This document shows positions 31,816-39,598 of a stretch of 39,607 bases of DNA, in pieces. The stretch lies in contig CALVYQ010000011.1 of assembly GCA_944372335.1 (NCBI GenBank), positions 1-39,607 of the forward strand. The letters are read 5' to 3'. Position 1 is the stretch's first letter. Each line of letters starts with the position of its first letter. The notes beneath the pieces were generated by a model. The model saw only the letters and a program-made list of their open reading frames with translations, searched no databases and was not told where the DNA came from. Source of the stretch: an uncultured Clostridia bacterium. GTDB taxonomy: Bacteria; Bacillota; Clostridia; Christensenellales; UBA1242. The translations under genes were made by a program, and so were the position numbers.

Positions 31816-33507
31816 CTACATAGATAAGGCAATTTGTGCCTGTTGATATTTTTTCTCTTGCATATATACTTGCCTGTTAAATTCAATATATTGAAGTGCA
31901 TTCATATATTCATCTCTAAACTTAACTTCCACTTCAATCTTGCCACCCTCGTATATATAAATATTATTAATGAGCTCGACAACAACATCTCTTGTTAGTT
32001 CTGTTATGTTTTGATATTTTTTAAAGTTTTCAATAAACCTATTTTCAGTCGTTAGGCCATTTTTTATCGCTTCTTTTTGTAATATCAAATTTTCAATAGC
32101 ACTTAAAATCTCTTCTTTCTTCTGTGAGTATTTGTCTTTCATAGAAAGATACATATCCTGCGTGATAAATCCTTTTTTCCAATCTGGATACAAATCTTCA
32201 AGCAGTCTATTTATATCATCTCTTTCTGCATATTTCGATTTTAACATCTTATCAATTTTTGTCGTCTCTTTTGTCCGTTCTTCACTTCTATTTATGAAAT
32301 CAATAAGGTTATCCATCGTTATTGCAATATTTACATACTGCTTTATCACAGCAAAAACCGCTTCCTTGATTTTATCAACTTGAACTGCGTGTTTTGTGCA
32401 CGCTTTGCGTCCAGATTTTTTAAAAGTGCTACAAATATAGTAGTAATATTCTTTGTAAGGCTGATGAATATGCTTTTTATTCATACCACGCCTACAATCT
32501 CCACACTTGCAAAAACCTGACAATAAGTCTAATTGTTTGGTGCTTGTGCAAACTCTTGTATCTCTTGCAAGCAATGATTGCACTTTTTCAAAATCTTCTC
32601 TTGAAATAATTGGTTCGTGTGTGTTTGGCACAATTATTCGTTTGTCTTTATCAACTTTTCGGCAAATTTTAACTTTATAACTAACTATCTCTGCTTGCTT
32701 TTGCACCATATCTCCAACATACATTTGATTTGTTAAGATACGTTTTATTCCAAGTGAATCCCATTTAGGGTTTCCAGTTGTAGAAAAATGTCTATCTTTA
32801 TATCCTTTACTTCTTTTATATTCACTTGGAGTTAAATAATTATTGTCATTCATATAAATTGCTATTGAACGAATTGTGGCGCCTTCTAAAAACATTTTAT
32901 ATATCATTCTTACATTATCAGCAACCTCTTCATCAACAATGAGTTTATGCTTATCATTTGGGTCTTTAATATATCCATAGCAAGCAAATGAACCTATATA
33001 TTGCCCATTTTCTCTTTTAATCGTAAGAGAACTTCTAATCTTCATAGAAATATCACGACAATATTCATCATTGAGCAAGTTTTTAAAAGGAACTATTACA
33101 TTATTTATAGACTGCGGATTTAAAAAACTATCTATTTGGTCATTTATAGCAATAAATCTCACTTTCAACATTGGAAAAACGATTTCGATATACTTACTTG
33201 TTTCAATATGATTTCTTCCAAGTCTTGATAAGTCTTTTACAATAACACAATCAACCTTATTCGCTCTTATGTCATTAAACATTCTTTCAAAACTATCACG
33301 ATTAAAATTTGTGCCTGTATAACCATCGTCTATATACTCATCATAAAGTTTAAGGTCTGGATTTTTCAACAAAAAATTGCGCAACAGCTCTCTTTGAGAT
33401 TTCACGCTCTCACTTTCCATTTTATCACCGTCTTCACGAGATAAACGTATATACAAAGCAGTATTCCAAATCTTACCGCTTACTTTATTTTCAAAAACAT
33501 TTTCCAT
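31816..33507 (-). CDS. Large serine recombinase 2
   Basis: A 563-residue recombinase of the same family as its neighbour but clearly different in sequence, so not a recent duplicate. Catalytic Ser is in YIRLSREDGD (about residue 23 in this numbering), followed by DDGYTGTNFNRDSF, VKDLSRLGRN, FACYGYIKDPNDKHKL and the zinc-ribbon CKCGDCRRG with CSTFKKSGRKAC. A coiled coil precedes a charged C-terminus. Two close ATGs exist (33513 and 33507); the second has GAGGAG at 8 bases and is preferred. It begins the recombinase operon behind a promoter that overlaps an inverted repeat. Two-recombinase systems are known, for example ccrA/ccrB of SCC elements. Confidence 0.94.
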   Translation of the reverse strand: MENVFENKVSGKIWNTALYIRLSREDGDKMESESVKSQRELLRNFLLKNPDLKLYDEYIDDGYTGTNFNRDSFERMFNDIRANKVDCVIVKDLSRLGRNHIETSKYIEIVFPMLKVRFIAINDQIDSFLNPQSINNVIVPFKNLLNDEYCRDISMKIRSSLTIKRENGQYIGSFACYGYIKDPNDKHKLIVDEEVADNVRMIYKMFLEGATIRSIAIYMNDNNYLTPSEYKRSKGYKDRHFSTTGNPKWDSLGIKRILTNQMYVGDMVQKQAEIVSYKVKICRKVDKDKRIIVPNTHEPIISREDFEKVQSLLARDTRVCTSTKQLDLLSGFCKCGDCRRGMNKKHIHQPYKEYYYYICSTFKKSGRKACTKHAVQVDKIKEAVFAVIKQYVNIAITMDNLIDFINRSEERTKETTKIDKMLKSKYAERDDINRLLEDLYPDWKKGFITQDMYLSMKDKYSQKKEEILSAIENLILQKEAIKNGLTTENRFIENFKKYQNITELTRDVVVELINNIYIYEGGKIEVEVKFRDEYMNALQYIEFNRQVYMQEKKYQQAQIALSM

Positions 33508-33530
33508 AAGCATATCTCCTCATAATAAAA

Positions 33531-33595
33531 TTGAGATGATATGCCGTGAATATCTAATACGATATTATTATAACACATCATCTCAAAAATATACA
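33531..33595 (-). promoter_or_regulatory. Recombinase promoter overlapped by a paired inverted repeat
   Basis: On the minus strand TATAAT (33572-33567) with a weak TGTATA 17 bases upstream (33595-33590) forms a likely promoter. TTGAGATGAT occurs at 33531-33540 on the plus strand and in inverted form at 33577-33586, a perfect 10-bp repeat (13 bp with one mismatch). One arm covers the promoter spacer; the other lies in the leader just before the Shine-Dalgarno sequence. The centres of the arms are 46 bases apart. It looks like a pair of repressor sites. Confidence 0.55.
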
Positions 33596-33614
33596 GTGAT
33601 TTTTAAAATTTATT

Positions 33615-33875
33615 TTAATTTCCTATCTTTGCAAGTAAAATTTTTTCCATTTTCTCTTGAAAACTCTTATTTGTGTCAGCAAATTTTACTTTTACAACCA
33701 AATCACCAACCTTAAAAAGATAGGGATTTTTTATCTTTTCAATAAAGTCAATCAACTTTTCGTGTTTACTTTTTGATGTGTCGATATTTATATCTCTAAT
33801 ATCAACCAAACTATTTGTATTACAAGTTTTAAAATCTTGATTTTTCATTTCATTTAATTCATTTAATGTTATCAT
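33615..33875 (-). CDS. DUF6870-like small protein
   Basis: An 86-residue protein resembling the small proteins (DUF6870 type) often found beside serine recombinases in clostridial conjugative elements. The pattern is LVDIRDINIDTSKSKHEKLIDF, then IKNPYLFKVGDLVVKVKF and a leucine-rich helix at the end. The function is not established. ATG 33875 gives the start MITLNELNEMKN; an in-frame TTG at 33896 would add seven residues, and neither has a strong ribosome site. It lies just upstream of the recombinase promoter region on the same strand. Two direct copies of AAAAAGAATTAT (33911 and 33929) lie upstream. Confidence 0.75.
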   Translation of the reverse strand: MITLNELNEMKNQDFKTCNTNSLVDIRDINIDTSKSKHEKLIDFIEKIKNPYLFKVGDLVVKVKFADTNKSFQEKMEKILLAKIGN

Positions 33876-33955
33876 ACTCAAATTTTTGACATACAAAATT
33901 TTTTTATTCCAAAAAGAATTATCGAAATAAAAAGAATTATGTCAAATCCTCCCCA

Positions 33956-34351
33956 TCATAGTTCACTTGCTTTTAAATTTTCTATATCATCTTTAATCTT
34001 TTCAGTTAAATCGTAAACAAGACTTTCTAAATCACCACCTGTGACGTTGGCAAGATTGTTATAACCATCTAACTTGTAAATATCATCACTGTAAGTATCT
34101 GCTACAAAACAGCGAACTCTATCTACCCCATCTTTTGCAGCAGCTTCAAGCCAATAATCTACATCATCATCGTCTAATATATCCGAAATTTCTCTTATAT
34201 CATCATAGTAATCTGTGCTATGTTCTGCGTCAAAATCCTCTATAAGATTCTTTATGTTCTCAAAAACATCTTTCTTGCATTTAGTATCTATATCTTTTAC
34301 TTCTTCTTTCAATAAATTTATTAATTTCTTCCTTGCGTATATTTCATTCAT
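33956..34351 (-). CDS. Acidic hypothetical protein
   Basis: A 131-residue protein with no family recognised. It is very acidic: about 36 Asp/Glu against about 17 Lys/Arg, including a DDDD run near 58-61. The predicted fold is mostly helical. Its start overlaps the end of the DNA methyltransferase gene by 8 bases, so the two are translationally coupled. A DNA-mimic or anti-restriction role, or a partner of the methyltransferase, is possible but is only inferred from charge and position. Confidence 0.7.
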   Translation of the reverse strand: MNEIYARKKLINLLKEEVKDIDTKCKKDVFENIKNLIEDFDAEHSTDYYDDIREISDILDDDDVDYWLEAAAKDGVDRVRCFVADTYSDDIYKLDGYNNLANVTGGDLESLVYDLTEKIKDDIENLKASEL

Positions 34352-35444
34352 TATTGTCTCCTTTTAGATAAGGTATCAATCTTTCTGCTACTCTTTTTAT
34401 CATAAGTGGTGGGACGCTCATTCCACACACATAGGCAATATTATCTAAACTCTCCGACAGAAAGTTAAAATCCTGTGGAAAGGTTGAAATTGACACAATA
34501 TCTTGTTTAGATAAGAATTTTTTATCGCACCACCTTATGTTATTACAATGGGCAGTTATTGTTGGTGCAACCTGATCGTCATAAACAAAACAGTAATTAA
34601 AAAAAGAACTCTTGTTTCTAAGTTTTCTACAAGCGTTCTCTAAATTGCGATCTCCATATTTGGCATTATCAATAAGTTTTTTAAGATTATCTGTTATTCC
34701 TCTTTCGCTTCCATCTTTTGACTTAATTTTACTAAATATAATAGGTCTATAAAGAAAAGACATATTCAGTTTATTCAAATCGACATCTAAGCGTGTCGCA
34801 ATAAAAAATACTCTATGTCTTTTCTGTGGTATTCCTATTTGTTCACCTTTAAGAAGCCAATGTTTTACCTTGTATCCGATATTATGAAAATGTTTATAGA
34901 TATTTTGAACATATCTCCAAGCATTTCCCTTTGTAAGTCCTTCGACATTTTCCATAACAACAAACTTTGGTTTAAGCTTTTTAACAGTTTCTATAAACAC
35001 AAAAGACAAATCGTCTAACGTCTGTTCTTTTTGTCCTTCTCTAAATTTCTTTTTCTTCCCCCAAGTTTTTTCTCGCAAACCTGCCATTGAAAATGTAGTG
35101 CAAGGTGGACTTCCATCAAGTATATCTAACTCAAACAATTCCTTTGGTAAATCTTTATTAGGAATTTTATTGAAATCTCGAATATCCATTACAAAGTTTA
35201 ATTTAGGGTTATGGTTGGCAAGATATATCTCATTCATTCGTTTGTCAATTTCAAGGCAACCAACAACATCATATCCTGCCAACTTATATCCCATAGTGGA
35301 GCCTCCTCCACAAGCAAATGTGCTAAAAACTTTTAGCCCATTGCTTTTCGGATAATCTTTAAAATGCCAATACCAATCATTACTATCTTTTTCTTTATAA
35401 CAATCAAAGTCACTACCAAGCATATCAAACATTGATTGTTGCAT
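34344..35444 (-). CDS. DNA (cytosine-5) methyltransferase, orphan
   Basis: A 366-residue C5-cytosine DNA methyltransferase. Motif I is FSTFACGGGST (40-50), motif IV is GSPPCTTFS with the catalytic Cys115, motif VI is VVMENVEGL, and motif VIII is IPQKRHRVFFIATR. A short target-recognition region (about 225-300) and late motifs IX-X near the C-terminus follow. The first 35 residues (MQQSMFDMLGSDFDCYKEKD) are an extra N-terminal piece. No restriction endonuclease gene adjoins it, so it probably protects the element from host restriction or marks it. The recognition sequence cannot be told. GGGGA lies before the ATG. Confidence 0.93.
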   Translation of the reverse strand: MQQSMFDMLGSDFDCYKEKDSNDWYWHFKDYPKSNGLKVFSTFACGGGSTMGYKLAGYDVVGCLEIDKRMNEIYLANHNPKLNFVMDIRDFNKIPNKDLPKELFELDILDGSPPCTTFSMAGLREKTWGKKKKFREGQKEQTLDDLSFVFIETVKKLKPKFVVMENVEGLTKGNAWRYVQNIYKHFHNIGYKVKHWLLKGEQIGIPQKRHRVFFIATRLDVDLNKLNMSFLYRPIIFSKIKSKDGSERGITDNLKKLIDNAKYGDRNLENACRKLRNKSSFFNYCFVYDDQVAPTITAHCNNIRWCDKKFLSKQDIVSISTFPQDFNFLSESLDNIAYVCGMSVPPLMIKRVAERLIPYLKGDNNE

Positions 35445-35454
35445 AGTAGTCCCC

Positions 35455-36420
35455 TTAACTCATTTCTTCTTCGTTAACTTTTTTCATCGCCCTTTTCACA
35501 ATATTTTCTATGCAAAATTTAAAATTCTCTTCATCTTTGACAAGTGCTTCATTCACATCTTTATAATCAACACTATTATAAGTAAGATATTTAATTTTGT
35601 TTTGTTTGAAAAATTTGATTATATCTTCCGTTGCTTTTTCGCCAGCTTCATCATTATCAAAAGCAGTGATATAAATTTTTTTCTTGTTTAACTCCAAATT
35701 TTTAAACTTAGATAAATTACTCACACTCCCAAGTGCTATTGCATTAGCACCAACACTTTCTAAACTCAAACAATCAAACTCACCTTCGGTAATAAAACAA
35801 AATGGTTTATCATTATATAATGCTTCTTTGTTAAAAATATCAGTATGATGACCTTTTGTTTTATAGTATCTCAACTCATTATTTGATGTATCTATGTTGC
35901 GTGCTGTAAAACCATTTTTTGAAATTGGAATTATAATTGCTTTGAGAGTTTTATCACCAAAATTAAACTCATTGTAGCCTAAATTAAATCTTTTTGCAGT
36001 TTTTTCATCAATTTTTCGATTAAAAAGATAATTTTTTGCACTTTTTTCTTTATCTAAATTTTTAGTCCAAATTTTATATGCTCTTGAATAATCTTTCTCT
36101 TTTTGATTGTTTTCTTTATTTTTTTCTTTTGTGAACTCTTTTATTGTTCTTAAAGTTTGACCCGTTTTATAATATTGCAATGCCCTTTTAAAAGCCTCTT
36201 TGTTATCAACATTTTCAAGTATTGCAATACAATCAAACAAGTTATATGTTTCACCACAACCAAAACAATAAACTTTGTTATCATCATAATATTTCATTGA
36301 AGCATTGCTATCATTGTGATTGGGATTTATACATCGAAACATTCGACTTGTATTTATTCCGTGACTTTCAAGATAATTTCTTAAATTAGATTTGAGATAC
36401 TCATATTCAATATCTTCCAC
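35455..36420 (-). CDS. DnaG-type primase with CHC2 finger and Toprim domain
   Basis: A 321-residue short primase-like protein. The N-terminal CHC2 zinc finger uses Cys and His ligands in FRCINPNHND and CFGCGETYNLFDC (about 28-65). A linker and helical part (about 100-165) lead to a Toprim domain with FITEGEFDCLSLESVGANA (about 207-225), the conserved glutamate, and AFDNDEAG (about 252-259) with the paired aspartates. There is no helicase-binding C-terminal domain. It belongs to the kind encoded by phages and conjugative elements for their own replication. The start is a GTG at 36420, with GAGGAAA at a rather long 11-12 bases. Confidence 0.9.
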   Translation of the reverse strand: MEDIEYEYLKSNLRNYLESHGINTSRMFRCINPNHNDSNASMKYYDDNKVYCFGCGETYNLFDCIAILENVDNKEAFKRALQYYKTGQTLRTIKEFTKEKNKENNQKEKDYSRAYKIWTKNLDKEKSAKNYLFNRKIDEKTAKRFNLGYNEFNFGDKTLKAIIIPISKNGFTARNIDTSNNELRYYKTKGHHTDIFNKEALYNDKPFCFITEGEFDCLSLESVGANAIALGSVSNLSKFKNLELNKKKIYITAFDNDEAGEKATEDIIKFFKQNKIKYLTYNSVDYKDVNEALVKDEENFKFCIENIVKRAMKKVNEEEMS

Positions 36421-36426
36421 AATAAT

Positions 36427-36747
36427 TTACATTTCCTCACTGCTTAATTTCTTGTATCTATCTTGAATATCATAGTAAATAAATTCTCTCAAATCATCTT
36501 GCGTCAAGTCATATTCTGTTTTCATAAATCTATAATACAAATCTTCTACAATTTCTTTTTTTGCAAAATCTCTTCTCATATAACTTTTGCCATAGTTTAC
36601 AAGGAAATTATAAAATTCTTCGTGTGCGTGAATTTGATAAAAACTTTCGTATAATTCTTCTGCTGGAAGTTTTTTCATTTGCATTTTATATTTTTCGTGT
36701 TCTCTATCAAGTTCTCTCACGAACTCTCTATACTCATCTTCTAACAT
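36427..36747 (-). CDS. Small element protein, DUF3848-like
   Basis: A 106-residue helical protein. The pattern EYREFVRELDREHEK, LPAEELYESFYQIHAHEEF and LTQDDLREFIYYDI resembles the DUF3848-type proteins of clostridial mobile elements, a tentative match. The ATG at 36747 has GGAG eight bases upstream and lies one base after the preceding stop. An in-frame start at 36765 is less likely because it sits inside the previous gene. No enzymatic motif is seen. Confidence 0.65.
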   Translation of the reverse strand: MLEDEYREFVRELDREHEKYKMQMKKLPAEELYESFYQIHAHEEFYNFLVNYGKSYMRRDFAKKEIVEDLYYRFMKTEYDLTQDDLREFIYYDIQDRYKKLSSEEM

Positions 36748-36748
36748 A

Positions 36749-37120
36749 TTACATCTCCGAGTCATATTTTTTATTTTTAGATTTTCGGCTATTTGCTTTA
36801 TATTCAGCTATCTCTTTCAAAATTCTTTGTGTGTTTTTGTATTTCTCTTTGTTGTAATATTCTTGCTTTTTGATATATTTATCTAAATCCTTCATATCCT
36901 TTTCTTCAAGTTCATACTTAATGCCACAATCACAAGAGATAAATTGCAATCCGCAAGCGGGACAGCGCTCAATATCGCACATATCTAAATGTTTTTCTCC
37001 AACGTGAACACCGCAATCTCCACAAGTTGGGTTTTCTTCATCTCCTACCCAATCTTCGTCCTCATCACCAAATAGTATTGGATCATAAAGTTTGCCTTTA
37101 ATCAAGTATTTTACCGACAT
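36749..37120 (-). CDS. Zinc-ribbon protein of mobile elements
   Basis: A 123-residue protein with several Cys/His pairs: CGDCGVHVGEKH (33-44) and CDIERCPACGLQFISCDCG (48-66), two probable zinc sites. The acidic N-terminal part (FGDEDEDWVGDEE) and the long charged helix at the C-terminus flank them. Similar CGDCG/CPxCG proteins are frequent in conjugative elements and phages of gut Firmicutes. The function is unknown. AGAGGGA lies before the ATG; it is directly downstream of the YubB-like gene. Confidence 0.7.
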   Translation of the reverse strand: MSVKYLIKGKLYDPILFGDEDEDWVGDEENPTCGDCGVHVGEKHLDMCDIERCPACGLQFISCDCGIKYELEEKDMKDLDKYIKKQEYYNKEKYKNTQRILKEIAEYKANSRKSKNKKYDSEM

Positions 37121-37129
37121 AATTCCCTC

Positions 37130-37903
37130 TTACATTTCTTCATCACACTGATTATATTCATAAGTATGGGTTTTCTTATTAAAAGAATAATATCTTTTAG
37201 AATCAGGCCAAAGTTCAAAACTTTTTTCATAAGCTTCTTTGCTGCCTTCATCAAAAATGATTTCTTTTGTGCAATCACCTTTTTCAAACTCATATTCACC
37301 ACAAAGCACCCAAATTTGCTCCTCAGAAAAATCATATTCAAATAAATTTTCTGGAAACATTGAAGAAAGCTTTCTCATTAATTCTGGAACAGGACTCCAA
37401 GCAGTATCAAATAAAATCACATTATCTTCTATTACTGTTTCGCGAGCATTCCACTTGGTCCCCCAATTTCGAATACTCCAATCATACCAATCCACTACAC
37501 CATAATTTAAAATGTTATCTAGTGCCATTCTTCCATAATCTAAAACAGCTTGTTCGCTATCAAATCTTTTGTTTCCTTTCCAATCTTTTTCTTCTGCAAT
37601 TTCTTTTAATTTCTCTTTAAATTCATCGTCTTTCATTCCGATGTAATTTTCACCAATTGAAACAATAATCGATATATATTTTTTAAACTCATCAGTCTTT
37701 TTAATTGAGTTCAAAAAAAGATTTATATATGTTGGAACTCGTGAAGAAGATTCCATTTTCGCTATACTTTCTGGCATAGGCGTGATTTTGTTAAAATCCA
37801 AAACCACTTTATGTTCTTCGTTGTCAAATGTTGTGATTTGATGTAGAATTTCTTTATATTGTGGACCTCGAATTGTTAGACGATTTCTTACCCAATTTGG
37901 CAT
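37130..37903 (-). CDS. YubB/Api92-like ferredoxin-fold protein (DUF1281 type)
   Basis: A 257-residue protein that begins MPNWVRNRLTIRG, the hallmark of the Api92/YubB ferredoxin-like family carried by plasmids, phages and conjugative elements. VVLDFNKITPMPES is also typical. The middle has YDWSIRNWGTKWNA, matching the conserved W.....WGTKW segment, followed by FDTAWSPVPELMRKLS. No catalytic residues are known for the family and the role is not established. GGAGGGA precedes the ATG at 37903. Confidence 0.85.
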   Translation of the reverse strand: MPNWVRNRLTIRGPQYKEILHQITTFDNEEHKVVLDFNKITPMPESIAKMESSSRVPTYINLFLNSIKKTDEFKKYISIIVSIGENYIGMKDDEFKEKLKEIAEEKDWKGNKRFDSEQAVLDYGRMALDNILNYGVVDWYDWSIRNWGTKWNARETVIEDNVILFDTAWSPVPELMRKLSSMFPENLFEYDFSEEQIWVLCGEYEFEKGDCTKEIIFDEGSKEAYEKSFELWPDSKRYYSFNKKTHTYEYNQCDEEM

Positions 37904-37912
37904 AATTCCCTC

Positions 37913-38434
37913 CTACATTTCTTCTTGTGCTTGTCGCTTCTTCTCTGCTTGTAAAGTTGCTTCTGTCCAAAATCCGTAAAAATCTTTTGGTCGTTTTATC
38001 CCTAATTGCTTATATTCTTTATCTAACCCTTTTTGCACTTCTTTGAAATCATCAAATGGATATTCAGCATATATCCATTTGTCTTTATCGTTAAATATAT
38101 AGATATACTCAATCCAACCCCATTTTTTAAGTTCTTTTAAAGAACAGATACTTGCTTCTTGGTCAGTTTCTCCCCTATCTCTTCCATAAGCAACCACAAC
38201 ATCATCTTGTCTTTGACTATAATCAAATGAATGTGGTTTACTTGGATCTGGATTAACCTTTTCACATAAACAAGAGATATTCCCAAGATTCAAAAGTTCT
38301 TCAACTTTTTCTCTATCTTTATAATGGTCAATAAGCATTGCGCCATTATAGGTTAAATAACCATCACTATGACAATAAATCGCTTTATATTTATCGTCAC
38401 CAATCTTTTCACAAATCAAACTTCTTGTTGACAT
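37913..38434 (-). CDS. Conserved mobile-element protein of unknown function
   Basis: A 173-residue protein beginning MSTRSLICEKIGDDKYKAIYCHSDGYL, a pattern frequent in plasmid and conjugative-element proteins of Firmicutes. The middle contains YGRDRGETDQEAS and the WGWIEYIYIFNDKDKW strand pair. The C-terminus is a charged helix rich in Gln and Glu. No enzymatic motif is recognised. Its Shine-Dalgarno site is part of a run of seven G (38439-38445) that overlaps the stop codon of the upstream gene. Confidence 0.7.
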   Translation of the reverse strand: MSTRSLICEKIGDDKYKAIYCHSDGYLTYNGAMLIDHYKDREKVEELLNLGNISCLCEKVNPDPSKPHSFDYSQRQDDVVVAYGRDRGETDQEASICSLKELKKWGWIEYIYIFNDKDKWIYAEYPFDDFKEVQKGLDKEYKQLGIKRPKDFYGFWTEATLQAEKKRQAQEEM

Positions 38435-38444
38435 AAATCCCCCC

Positions 38445-39341
38445 CTAAATTAACCTATATTTTCCTGCATATAAATTCCACGGTTCTGTATTTAGATAAT
38501 AATCTAATAACTCTTGATAAACATAAATTGACTCCAAGTTAGGACATCTTGAAAACGGTTGATAAGAAGTAGTAAAATTTGCTGACACCTCATTCTTTGA
38601 TAGGAATGTCACCTGTTTTAAGTTATCACAACCATTAAATGTGCCAAGAGTCATCTTTTTTAGACTTGATGATAACTCAACTTCTTCAAGATTTTTGCAA
38701 TTAAAAAAAGCATAAGGATCTATTTGTTCGACTGTGCTAGGCAAAATTAGCGACTTTATATTTGTTCCCCAAAATGCACTGTCACCTATTCTTTTAAGTC
38801 CCTCACTGAATTCTATTATTTCTAAATTTGAACAATCTCTAAAAGCAAACAATTCTATTGTTTCTATTGTTTTTGGTAAAATGACTTGTTTTATTTTTTT
38901 ATTGTTTTGAAAAACACTATTTGAAATACTTGTTATTTTTACATCTCTTCCTTCAATAAAAGTAGGTGTATCTATTGAGTATTCATAAGTCCAAGGATAT
39001 AATTGATTATATATCATTTCATAAAAATCATAATATCCATTAGCTCCAGTGGTATAATGTTCTTGTAAAAATTGAAAAGCCTCTGCTCTATCATTAAATG
39101 TAATAATTCCACTATAATTTTCAGTATCACCAAATGAATATGAACTTGGAATTTCTACTATTTCTTTATCACCATTATACTCAACTATTTTGCTTCCATT
39201 AAATACAAATCCTTCAACGGATATTAATGGCTCTTGTTTTTCAAAACTAACTCTTTGGGTAAGTGCAAATATAAAAAGTATTAAAACTCCAATAATTAAA
39301 AACAAAACTCCCCAAGATATTGTTGATTTGCTTTTACTCAT
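38445..39341 (-). CDS. BspA-type leucine-rich-repeat membrane protein
   Basis: A 298-residue protein with one N-terminal membrane helix (about 10-28) and an extracellular part. After a spacer (30-130), it has about five LRR_5/BspA repeats (about 130-270), seen as ITSISNSVFQNNKKIKQVILP, IETIELFAFRDCSNLEIIEF, LKRIGDSAFWGTNIKSLILP and VEQIDPYAFFNCKNLEEVELSS. Such repeats form surface adhesin or binding scaffolds. As cargo of a mobile element it may act in surface recognition or exclusion, but nothing shows the partner. The start overlaps the previous gene's stop as ATGA. Confidence 0.85.
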   Translation of the reverse strand: MSKSKSTISWGVLFLIIGVLILFIFALTQRVSFEKQEPLISVEGFVFNGSKIVEYNGDKEIVEIPSSYSFGDTENYSGIITFNDRAEAFQFLQEHYTTGANGYYDFYEMIYNQLYPWTYEYSIDTPTFIEGRDVKITSISNSVFQNNKKIKQVILPKTIETIELFAFRDCSNLEIIEFSEGLKRIGDSAFWGTNIKSLILPSTVEQIDPYAFFNCKNLEEVELSSSLKKMTLGTFNGCDNLKQVTFLSKNEVSANFTTSYQPFSRCPNLESIYVYQELLDYYLNTEPWNLYAGKYRLI

Positions 39342-39598
39342 AAGTAGTTTTCTTCCTGTTTAAGCAATGTGTCAAACAAAAAATCATAACTATGTTCACT
39401 TCGTTCCTTCATTTCACCAATCATTTCTTTTAAAGTAGTAAATTCAAATACACCCATACATTCTATGAGTTCATCATTTTGGTCTGTAATATCAAAAGCA
39501 TAGTATTGTGGAATACCACGAAGCCATCTATCATATTCTTCAACTTCTGTTTCAATTAAAGCGCGACAAGTATCATAACTTCCAATATCGTCTGCCAT
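39338..39598 (-). CDS. Small hypothetical element protein
   Basis: An 86-residue protein with a mildly acidic composition, LIETEVEEYDRWLRGIPQYYAF near the N-terminus and IECMGVFEFTTLKEMIGEMKE in the middle. No family is recognised with certainty; the IPQYYAFDI-type strand is common among small proteins of conjugative elements. The ATG at 39598 is complete, but the window ends nine bases upstream, so its ribosome site cannot be checked. Translationally coupled to the leucine-rich-repeat gene by a 4-base overlap. Confidence 0.6.
   Translation of the reverse strand: MADDIGSYDTCRALIETEVEEYDRWLRGIPQYYAFDITDQNDELIECMGVFEFTTLKEMIGEMKERSEHSYDFLFDTLLKQEENYL

Noticed and set aside
33911-33940. Two direct copies of AAAAAGAATTAT as replication iterons
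   Set aside because: Only two AT-rich copies with an 18-base period and no nearby initiator gene; chance is sufficient.
37111-37341. Minus-strand open frame of 76 codons inside the YubB-like gene
   Set aside because: It overlaps a clear conserved gene in another frame and has no ribosome site.
38439-38445. Seven-G tract as a third phase-variable site
   Set aside because: Seven G next to an ATG within an operon is short and acts as an ordinary strong ribosome site; without a promoter nearby the case is weak.
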